In this document: positions 51,478 through 57,425 of the stretch, in pieces | Position numbering within the stretch: position 1 is the stretch's first letter | Layout: every line of letters starts with the position of its first letter | DNA from: Oscillospiraceae bacterium | GTDB lineage: Bacteria; Bacillota; Clostridia; Oscillospirales; Oscillospiraceae | Reading direction: 5' to 3' | Assembly (NCBI GenBank): GCA_022795735.1 | Contig: JAAWHG010000012.1 | Span: 1-57,425, forward strand | DNA length: 57,425 nucleotides | Notes under the pieces: model-generated | What the model was told of the DNA's origin: nothing | Seen by the model: only the letters and a program-made list of their open reading frames with translations | Databases searched by the model: none | Position numbers and translations under genes: made by a program

Positions 51478-51506
51478 ATTGTACCATATGCCGCCTCCTA
51501 AATCAA
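51478..51506 (-). promoter_or_regulatory. Promoter of cdd-pdp
   Basis: Minus strand: TTGATT (complement of 51501-51506), 17 bases, TACAAT (complement of 51478-51483). Confidence 0.78.
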
Positions 51507-51561
51507 GACGGGACACGTCGAGAACAAAAAGGACTGCCAAGGCGGACTGCGAGTTTGTCAT

Positions 51562-52080
51562 TTAATCAAACGCCCTTTTCACAGTTTCATATAAGCTATC
51601 ATAATTGTCTATGGAGATGGTAAAGGGACTCCCGATCACACGTGACTTTTCCGGGCAAGCAGAAATCGTGAAAACCGCATGAGATTGTTTAGAGAAAGCA
51701 ATGAGCGAATAGGCCTGGTCGGCAGGGGTTATGAGGTCTTCTCCCCAAAAGAGTCCCCCATATTGAATTTCCGATATGCTTTTACGGATTGTCTCTATCG
51801 TTGCAGCGTCAACCAAATCAACGCTACGTCCCGAGCGGTAATCTTTTAACGCGATTTGAAGCCCATCCGCATCAGCAATTGAAGCCATAATATCCTGGAA
51901 TGAATTTTGCGCCCGGAAATGAACTGCCGCAGCAAAAGCGCCCAGAAGAATGAAAACAACCATCGCGCAGCGGAACACATTTTTCAGACAATTTTTTCGA
52001 AACTTCTGGTATTTCAGGGAAAATTCAGCCTCCGCGTCCTTTGCTGCCGCCAGCAGCGGCGTCAAACAAGGTGGTATCAT
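51562..52080 (-). CDS. Single-span membrane protein of unknown function
   Basis: 172 residues. A cytosolic N-terminus of about 40 residues, one membrane helix (CAMVVFILLGAFAAAVHF), and an outside domain of about 110 residues with no family I recognise. AT-rich compared with neighbours. I start at 52080 behind GGGGTGAGAGA; the longer frame upstream has no RBS. Monocistronic, with its own promoter. Confidence 0.75.
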   Translation of the reverse strand: MIPPCLTPLLAAAKDAEAEFSLKYQKFRKNCLKNVFRCAMVVFILLGAFAAAVHFRAQNSFQDIMASIADADGLQIALKDYRSGRSVDLVDAATIETIRKSISEIQYGGLFWGEDLITPADQAYSLIAFSKQSHAVFTISACPEKSRVIGSPFTISIDNYDSLYETVKRAFD

Positions 52081-52110
52081 TCTCTCACCCCTGACCTTAT
52101 GTAATTTGGA

Positions 52111-52139
52111 TAAATATAGCACAGTCTATGTGTTGTGTA
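52111..52139 (-). promoter_or_regulatory. Promoter of the single-span membrane protein gene
   Basis: Minus strand: TTTACA (complement of 52134-52139), 17 bases, TATATT (complement of 52111-52116). Confidence 0.7.
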
Positions 52140-52240
52140 AAGACAACTGATTTTTTGGCCAAACTATCCCAACCCATTTATTTTTTGCGGCGCGGACATC
52201 CATGCCGGCCCGCCGGACATGACGCGCCGCGAACATTCCC

Positions 52241-52269
52241 TTGCTTTTTCCAGGAAACTGCGCTATAAT
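52241..52269 (+). promoter_or_regulatory. Promoter of the DEAD-box helicase gene
   Basis: TTGCTT (52241-52246), 17 bases, TATAAT (52264-52269). The leader carries a small inverted repeat, CTTGTT/AACAAG (52277-52299). Confidence 0.75.
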
Positions 52270-52330
52270 ACTAAAACTTGTTGTCCCGATACAAACAAGC
52301 CCAAGAAATTTGACAGGAAAAAGGAAAACT

Positions 52331-53884
52331 ATGACCCCAAAAAAGATTCAGACCTTTCAGGACCTTAACCTTCTGCCCGCCATCCTGCGGGCTGTCTCCA
52401 AAATGGGCTATGAGCGCCCCTCCCCCATCCAGGCTGCGGCCATCGGCCCGGTGCTCAGCGGGCGGGATTTAATCGGCTGCGCCCAAACCGGCACCGGCAA
52501 AACCGCCGCCTTCGCCATCCCCATTCTCCAACGTCTGGAGGGGCGGGTCAACCGTGCCCACCGTCCCATCCGCGCCCTGATCCTCACCCCCACCCGCGAG
52601 CTGGCCCTGCAAATTCAGGACAACTTCACCCAGTACGGCGCAGGACTCCGGCCCCGCAGCACGGTCATCTTCGGCGGCGTCGGCCAGCAGCCACAGACCG
52701 ACGCCCTGCAGCGGGGGGTTGATATCCTCGTTGCAACCCCGGGACGTCTCAACGATCTGTGCAACCAGGGCTACGCCGATTTGAGCGCAATCGAAACCTT
52801 CGTCCTCGACGAAGCCGACCGGATGCTCGACATGGGCTTCATCCACGATGTGCGCAAGGTCATCGCCCGTCTGCCTGAGCAGCGGCAGACGCTGCTTTTC
52901 TCGGCCACCATGCCGCAGGAGATCGCCGAGCTGTCCAAGCAGATTCTGCACGACCCGGTGCGGGTAGAGGTGGCCCCCCAGTCCTCTACGGTGGACGCCA
53001 TCGAGCAGCGGGTGTACAAGGTGGACAAGCCCAACAAGCGGCACCTCCTCTCGTGGCTTCTCAAAGAGCGGGACGAGCCGTCGGTTCTGGTCTTCACCGC
53101 CACCAAACACGGCGCGGACCGGGTGGTCCGGGAGCTGGACCGGGAGAATGTCCCCGCTATGGCCATCCACGGCAACAAAAGCCAGACCGCCCGGGTCCGC
53201 GCCCTGGACAGCTTTAAAAAGGGAGACATTCGCGTCCTGGTCGCCACCGACATTGCCGCCCGCGGCATCGACATCAGCGACCTGCCCCTCGTCGTCAACT
53301 ACGACCTGCCCAATGTCCCCGAAACCTACGTCCACCGCATCGGCAGGACCGGGCGGGCGGGCCGGAGCGGCCTTGCCATCAGCTTTTGCAACTACGACGA
53401 GCTGGCCTATCTCAAGGATATTGAGACCCTCACCGGCAAGCCGGTCCCGGTGGTAGAGGACCACCCCTACCCGATGGAGCGGTTCGAGCCCACCCCCAAG
53501 GCGGTGCGGCAACCCAGGTCGGAGCGGGCGCAGCGCGCCGGAACCCCCAAAGCGGCCCCGTCCAACAAGCCCAGAGCCGCCGTGGCCAAGCCAATGCCAG
53601 CCACACCGGTTCAGGCAGCCCCGCCGAAAAAGTCTCCCGCCGGGCCGCGCAAGACTGCTGCGCCCAAGCCGGTCCAGGCGGCCCCGGCCAAGCCGGAAAA
53701 GCGGAATGTAGGCGCTCCGCCGTCCGACCGGGGCGTCAAGACGGTCCCCTTCTACGATCTTCCCGCCCGGTCTGCCCCCAGGCCGTCCAGGAAGCTCAGC
53801 TCTGATCCCCCGGCGCTTCCGGGCCGGGTGGCGGCCTTCGCCGACGGACGGCGGAGACGGGGCGGCCGGCCGCAGGGGAGATAG
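52331..53884 (+). CDS. DEAD-box ATP-dependent RNA helicase
   Basis: 517 residues. All helicase motifs are in place: Q motif, AQTGTGKT (I), PTRELA (Ia), TPGR (Ib), DEAD (II), SAT (III), ARGID (V) and [10 protein letters not shown] (VI). After residue 385 a 130-residue tail, very rich in Pro, Ala, Lys and Arg, ends [11 protein letters not shown]; it probably binds RNA nonspecifically. The RhlE/CshA type unwinds structured RNA in ribosome assembly or decay. I start at ATG 52331 behind AAAAAGGAAA; an upstream in-frame start overlaps the promoter. Confidence 0.96.
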   Translation: MTPKKIQTFQDLNLLPAILRAVSKMGYERPSPIQAAAIGPVLSGRDLIGCAQTGTGKTAAFAIPILQRLEGRVNRAHRPIRALILTPTRELALQIQDNFTQYGAGLRPRSTVIFGGVGQQPQTDALQRGVDILVATPGRLNDLCNQGYADLSAIETFVLDEADRMLDMGFIHDVRKVIARLPEQRQTLLFSATMPQEIAELSKQILHDPVRVEVAPQSSTVDAIEQRVYKVDKPNKRHLLSWLLKERDEPSVLVFTATKHGADRVVRELDRENVPAMAIHGNKSQTARVRALDSFKKGDIRVLVATDIAARGIDISDLPLVVNYDLPNVPETYVHRIGRTGRAGRSGLAISFCNYDELAYLKDIETLTGKPVPVVEDHPYPMERFEPTPKAVRQPRSERAQRAGTPKAAPSNKPRAAVAKPMPATPVQAAPPKKSPAGPRKTAAPKPVQAAPAKPEKRNVGAPPSDRGVKTVPFYDLPARSAPRPSRKLSSDPPALPGRVAAFADGRRRRGGRPQGR

Positions 53885-53893
53885 GAGGCGCGT

Positions 53894-54358
53894 ATGGAAG
53901 CCAAAGGCGTGAAAATCGCGGCCAAAAATCCCAAGGCCTTTCACGATTATTTCATTGAGGAGCGGTTTGAGGCCGGAATTGAGCTGGCCGGGACCGAGGT
54001 AAAGTCTATCCGTCAGGGCAAGCTCAACCTCAAAGACGCCTGGTGCGGCGTCAAAGACGGGGAGCTGTGGCTCCGTCAGATGCACATCAGCCCTTACGAG
54101 CAGGGCAACATCTTCAACAAGGACCCCATGCGTCCCCGCCGCCTGCTGATGCACAAACGGGAGATCAACCGGCTCTACGGCCAGATCAAGCGGGATGGCT
54201 ACGCCCTCGTTCCCCTGTCGGTCTATTTCAAAAATTCCCGCGTCAAGGTGGAGATCGCCCTCTGCAAGGGCAAAAAGCTCTACGACAAACGGGACGACGC
54301 GGCAACAAAAGACGCCCGGCGGCAGATGGACCGGGCCATGAAAGAGAGGAGTCATTGA
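53894..54358 (+). CDS. smpB: SsrA-binding protein SmpB
   Basis: 154 residues. Binds tmRNA and brings it to stalled ribosomes. Marks: [34 protein letters not shown], and the basic C-terminal tail [11 protein letters not shown]. The ATG follows AGGAGG. It is ten bases downstream of the helicase gene. tmRNA itself is not in the window. Confidence 0.97.
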   Translation: MEAKGVKIAAKNPKAFHDYFIEERFEAGIELAGTEVKSIRQGKLNLKDAWCGVKDGELWLRQMHISPYEQGNIFNKDPMRPRRLLMHKREINRLYGQIKRDGYALVPLSVYFKNSRVKVEIALCKGKKLYDKRDDAATKDARRQMDRAMKERSH

Positions 54359-54360
54359 CC

Positions 54361-54897
54361 ATGGAGCTACCCATTGCGACCATTGAGCTCGAGGGAGGCG
54401 GCAAGATCGTCTGCGAGCTCTACCCCGACAACGCGCCCGAGTCGGTGCGCAACTTTATCGCCCTCGCCAACGCCGGTTTTTACGACGGCCTGACCTTCCA
54501 CCGGGTCATCCCGGGCTTTATGATTCAGGGCGGCTGCCCCAAGGGGGACGGCACCGGCGGTCCCGGCTATTGTATTAAGGGCGAGTTTCAGGCCAACGGC
54601 GTTAAGAACCAGCTCTCCCATGACCGCGGCGTCCTCTCCATGGCCCGCGCCAATCCGTTTGACTCCGCTGGCAGTCAATTCTTTATCATGCACGCCGCCG
54701 GTACTTTTTTGGATGGGCAGTACGCCGCCTTTGGCCTCGCTATCGAGGGGCTCGGCGAGGTGGACAAAATCGCCGCCGTCGAAACCGACGGCAGCGACAA
54801 GCCGACTACGCCGCAGGTGATTCACTCCATCCGGGTGGATTGCATGGGGGAAACCTACCCCGAGCCGGAAAAGCTGCCCGATCCTTTTGGCCGCTGA
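54361..54897 (+). CDS. Cyclophilin-type peptidyl-prolyl isomerase
   Basis: 178 residues. Motifs FHRVIPGFMIQGGCPKGDG, GSQFFIMHA and FGLAIEGLGEVD are those of cyclophilin A-like enzymes; catalytic Arg is in FHRV. Cytosolic, no signal peptide. It starts two bases after smpB, behind GAGAGGAG; an open frame continues upstream inside smpB but is not plausible. A terminator follows. Confidence 0.95.
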   Translation: MELPIATIELEGGGKIVCELYPDNAPESVRNFIALANAGFYDGLTFHRVIPGFMIQGGCPKGDGTGGPGYCIKGEFQANGVKNQLSHDRGVLSMARANPFDSAGSQFFIMHAAGTFLDGQYAAFGLAIEGLGEVDKIAAVETDGSDKPTTPQVIHSIRVDCMGETYPEPEKLPDPFGR

Positions 54898-54924
54898 GCG
54901 GCAAATTTACGTATAGGCGTATGC

Positions 54925-54970
54925 AAACGCGAGGTCAGGTCCCTGAAATGGGTCCTGGCCTCGCGTTTTT
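54925..54970 (+). terminator. Terminator after the cyclophilin gene
   Basis: AACGCGAGG (54926-54934) with inner CAGG and CCC pairs to GGG, CCTG and CCTCGCGTT (through 54967), then TTT. Two T mismatches. Confidence 0.88.
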
Positions 54971-55066
54971 GACGGAATGTCCGGGGCGCGCCCCGCAGGG
55001 CGCAGGTTTTTTTGAGACGGGATCAAGACGGATTTCACGGTAAAACTGGAAAAACGGGGCAATGTG

Positions 55067-55075
55067 TGCTACACT
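55067..55075 (+). promoter_or_regulatory. Candidate extended -10 before the lipoprotein gene
   Basis: TGC-TACACT (55067-55075) with no good -35, 33 bases before the start codon. Confidence 0.35.
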
Positions 55076-55107
55076 ATTTTTATCAAAAATAGCTGGGAGG
55101 ACATCCT

Positions 55108-55995
55108 ATGAAAAAGTTGATTTTACTCCTTCTGACTGCGGCGCTGCTGCTGGCCGCCTGCACAAAGGAAGCTGTGCCTGTGCCCGAACCGGAGCCGGAA
55201 CCGGTTGTTTCGCAGCCAGCGGCCGATCCGGAACCGGCTGCTCCGGCGGATGAGCCGGAGCCCGCGCCGGAAAAGGAGCCAGAGACCGAACCGCAACCCG
55301 CGCCGCAGCCAGCGCATACGCCGGAATCCGAGGGGGAGATGGGCGTTACGGTGGATATAACAGAGAAGTCCGGGAGTGTGGAAGAGTCGGTGAGCTATGA
55401 AATCCGGGTTCCGGCACTGGAAGGCGCTGGCAACGGCGCGGCGGCAATCAACGCTTACTATGAAGGGGTTGCCAATAAGCTGCATGACATGGCCTACGGG
55501 GAGGTCTACGAGCAGGCGCTCGACCGGCACGCCGTTTTGGAGCTGGTTGGGGATTGCACGGTAGAGCGGAACGACGGCAAGCTGCTTTCCGTTCGCCGCA
55601 GCGTGGCCGTATACGAGATGCAGCCCGGAACGGGAGAATTGAATGTGGGAGTACAGTATTCGGAGTTCACAGAGACCTTTGACGTAGAGACCGGCGGTCT
55701 GCTGACTCCCGGCGATATCTTTGACGCGGAGCAGGCGGTCTATACGGAGCGGCTGGTTGACAACGTGAGACGGTATATCCGGGAACATCCGGGTTCGGAC
55801 AGTCCCGGCTCGGTCTACTGGAGGCCGGAATGGGAGACGCTGGCGGCGGAGCGCTTCGACCCGAACCGGTTCTACCTGACCAGTGACGCCTATGTGGTAC
55901 TCTATGCGGAAGGCGAACTGGGCGAGGGAATGGGAACCGATGAATTTCACATTCCCTGGCGGCAGCTTGCCGATATCCTGAAAGTCGAGGTGTGA
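55108..55995 (+). CDS. Lipoprotein with RsiV-like (DUF3298-type) domain
   Basis: 295 residues. Lipoprotein signal with lipobox LLAAC (Cys18), then a 60-residue Pro/Glu-rich spacer (PEPEPEPV, PEKEPETEPQPAPQP) that would span the wall. The folded part (from about 80) has ISYEI-like VSYEIRVPALEG, a central helix and strands ending in FHIPWRQLADIL, the style of RsiV/PdaC extracellular domains, some of which bind lysozyme or envelope glycans. A sensing role is speculative. It is followed nine bases later by the methyltransferase gene. Confidence 0.85.
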   Translation: MKKLILLLLTAALLLAACTKEAVPVPEPEPEPVVSQPAADPEPAAPADEPEPAPEKEPETEPQPAPQPAHTPESEGEMGVTVDITEKSGSVEESVSYEIRVPALEGAGNGAAAINAYYEGVANKLHDMAYGEVYEQALDRHAVLELVGDCTVERNDGKLLSVRRSVAVYEMQPGTGELNVGVQYSEFTETFDVETGGLLTPGDIFDAEQAVYTERLVDNVRRYIREHPGSDSPGSVYWRPEWETLAAERFDPNRFYLTSDAYVVLYAEGELGEGMGTDEFHIPWRQLADILKVEV

Positions 55996-56004
55996 CGGGC
56001 CGTT

Positions 56005-57425
56005 ATGCTGCGGAAAAACGACGAAATTACCGGTACGGTTACCGGCTATACCAGTGAAGGGCAGGGCGTCCTTCGTGCCCCGGATGGACAGGCGGTGTTT
56101 GTTGCGGACGCCATTGCAGGGGAGACTGCCCGGGTGCGCATTGAACACATAGGGCACAACGCGGCCTATGGCAGAATCGTCCGGTTGGAGACGGTCTCCC
56201 CCCATCGGGTGGAGCGGGATTGTCCGCTTGGCAAACGCTGCGGCGGCTGCGACTTCTGGCATATGGACTATGCGGAAGAGCTGCGGTTGAAGGCCCAGCG
56301 GGTGCGGGACGCATTGGTCCGTATCGGCGGATTTGACCCGGGCGAGGTCCCCATTTTGGGCGCGGAGCGCTGCTATGGATACCGGAACAAGGCCCAATAC
56401 CCCGTTGCGCCTGGGGAAAGCGGGCCGGTCGCGGGATTTTTCCGGGCGCGGAGCCATGAGGTGCTGCCGGTTGAGCGCTGTTTGATTCAGCCGGAGGCAG
56501 CCGATTTGGCGAAGCGGGCTGTTCTGGACTGGATGCGGCGTTTTTCCATCCCGGCGTGGGATGAGACGCGGCATGCGGGGATGGTCCGTCATATCCATGT
56601 GCGGACCGCCACTGGACAGGTGCTGGTATGCGTGGTATGCACGGCGCGGCCGCCCCATGCGGAGGAATTGATTACTATGGTGCGCGGGGCGGTCCCGACG
56701 TTGAAGACGCTGGTTGTCAGCGTACACAGCGGGCGCGGAAACGCGGTCTTGGGAAAAGAATTGATCCCCCTGTGGGGGGATGGGAGCGTTGAGGAAACCC
56801 TTTGTGGTCTGCGGTTCCGGCTGTCGGCGAGGTCATTTTTTCAGGTCAACCGGGCGCAGGCGGAACGGCTGTACGAGTTGGCGTTGGAGCTGGCGGGGCC
56901 TGCCAAGACGGCGTTGGACCTCTACTGTGGGACGGGGACCATCACCCTTTGCCTCGCGCGGCAAGCGGGGAAGGTTTACGGGGTAGAGGTGGTGGAAGAT
57001 GCGGTGGCCGACGCGAAGGAGAACGCCGCACAGAATGAGATTGAAAATGTGGAGTTCTTCTGCGCCGACGCGGGGGAAGCTGCGGAACGTTTTGCAAAAG
57101 ACGGGGTTCACCCGGAATTGATTGTGGTGGACCCACCTCGAAAAGGGTTGAGCGAGGATGTCATCGGGGCAATTATGCAAATGTCGCCGGAGCGGGTGGT
57201 TTATGTTTCCTGCGACCCGGCTACGTTGGCGCGGGATGTCGCACGGCTGGGCGCGGGGTATGGGCCGATGCGAGTGGAGGCGGTGGATATGTTTCCTAGA
57301 TGCGCTCATGTGGAGACGGTTGTAATGCTTTCCCACAAAAAACCCGACAGCGTAATCAACGTAAAAGTCGAGTTTGGCGAGGGTGAGGGCAAAGTGCCGC
57401 TTGATAATATTGCCAAGAGAGCCGC
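56005..57425 (+). CDS. rlmD: 23S rRNA (uracil-5-)-methyltransferase, RlmD/RumA type (partial)
   Basis: 473 codons are visible and the frame is still open at the window end. TRAM domain at the N-terminus (about 1-60), iron-sulfur cysteines in CPLGKRCGGCDFW plus a later Cys, SAM motif DLYCGTGTITLCLA near 310, then VVDPPRKGLSED and the catalytic Cys in YVSCDPATLARD. It methylates a uracil in 23S rRNA using SAM. After the family core ends (HVETVVMLSHKKPDSV) an extra C-terminal region begins (KVEFGEGEGKVPLDNIAKRA), as seen in some clostridial relatives. The specific uridine is not readable; TrmA-like or RlmCD activity is possible. Confidence 0.93.
   Translation, partial: MLRKNDEITGTVTGYTSEGQGVLRAPDGQAVFVADAIAGETARVRIEHIGHNAAYGRIVRLETVSPHRVERDCPLGKRCGGCDFWHMDYAEELRLKAQRVRDALVRIGGFDPGEVPILGAERCYGYRNKAQYPVAPGESGPVAGFFRARSHEVLPVERCLIQPEAADLAKRAVLDWMRRFSIPAWDETRHAGMVRHIHVRTATGQVLVCVVCTARPPHAEELITMVRGAVPTLKTLVVSVHSGRGNAVLGKELIPLWGDGSVEETLCGLRFRLSARSFFQVNRAQAERLYELALELAGPAKTALDLYCGTGTITLCLARQAGKVYGVEVVEDAVADAKENAAQNEIENVEFFCADAGEAAERFAKDGVHPELIVVDPPRKGLSEDVIGAIMQMSPERVVYVSCDPATLARDVARLGAGYGPMRVEAVDMFPRCAHVETVVMLSHKKPDSVINVKVEFGEGEGKVPLDNIAKRA

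Noticed and set aside
52469..54355. 628-codon minus-strand ORF opposite the helicase and smpB
   Set aside because: Antisense of two well-supported genes; Gly/Val/Asp-rich translation typical of high-GC shadows.
54898..55107. tmRNA (ssrA) near smpB
   Set aside because: The gap holds only a terminator and a weak promoter; no alanine-tRNA-like ends are visible.
55123..56727. 534-codon minus-strand ORF at the right end
   Set aside because: Antisense to the lipoprotein and RlmD genes, both of which have domain-level support.

Overview
The window looks like chromosomal DNA of a high-GC, anaerobic, Gram-positive Clostridia member, probably of the Oscillospiraceae / Flavonifractor type. The pointers are an SLH-domain surface protein, SepF and DivIVA, a T-box leader before thrS, a Spo0A-C-like protein, a YnzC-like protein, Hfq beside MiaA and MutL, and an F-type ATP synthase whose c subunit carries a Na+-type two-carboxylate motif. 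The family assignment is inference; no rRNA is present.

Layout. 1-300: the edge of a degraded accessory segment (a partial ORF and a sigma-like remnant). 0.5-3.3 kb: a large SLH surface protein behind a structured leader. 3.5-6.7 kb: an overlapping three-gene operon (small protein, metallopeptidase-like/vWA protein, MoxR-type AAA+ ATPase). 6.7-14.0 kb (minus): a complete ten-gene ATP synthase operon, atpZ-I-B-E-F-H-A-G-D-C, from one clear sigma-A promoter. 14.2-21.1 kb: rsmA, a divergent XRE regulator / Spo0A-C-like pair, a threonine T-box with thrS and an aminotransferase, an ArsP_2-type metal exporter, a YlmH-like S4 protein and a YnzC-like protein. 21.27 kb: tRNA-Thr(CGT).

21.5-29.0 kb is a lower-GC accessory stretch beginning just after the tRNA: a nitroreductase/HxlR divergon, a PEBP-family protein, a LytTR two-component operon whose regulator is split by an in-frame amber codon, an unknown protein coupled to that operon, a chemotaxis receptor and a relaxase remnant. 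It resembles a decayed island. 29.1-35.6 kb (minus) is a housekeeping block: mutL-miaA-hfq, an HlyD-like protein, yggS, sepF, divIVA.

35.8-42.7 kb (plus): a HAAS-type membrane protein with PadR, UDP-galactopyranose mutase, and a GntR(YtrA)-ABC transporter-Nudix operon. 42.7-44.0 kb (minus): a helical unknown and a polysaccharide deacetylase. 44.1-49.5 kb: prfA-tsaC-coaE-M18 peptidase, a low-GC YciI-like gene and a LysR regulator. 49.5-52.1 kb (minus): cytidine deaminase and pyrimidine phosphorylase (pyrimidine salvage) followed by a tiny overlapping lipoprotein, and a single-span membrane protein. 52.3-57.4 kb: DEAD-box helicase, smpB, cyclophilin, an RsiV-like lipoprotein and an RlmD-type rRNA methyltransferase that runs off the window.

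Much of the window is translation and RNA quality control (RsmA, ThrRS, tRNA-Thr, MiaA, RF1, TsaC, SmpB, RlmD, Hfq, DEAD-box). The ORF-level calls are solid. Promoters, operators and RNA structures were read by eye and carry lower confidence. I found no CRISPR array, no intact insertion sequence and no obvious complete new defence system. The most unusual items are the amber-split LytTR regulator with its intact operator-like repeats, the rsmA promoter buried in a long inverted repeat, the free-standing Spo0A-C-like protein, and the MoxR/vWA operon with an unrecognised small partner.
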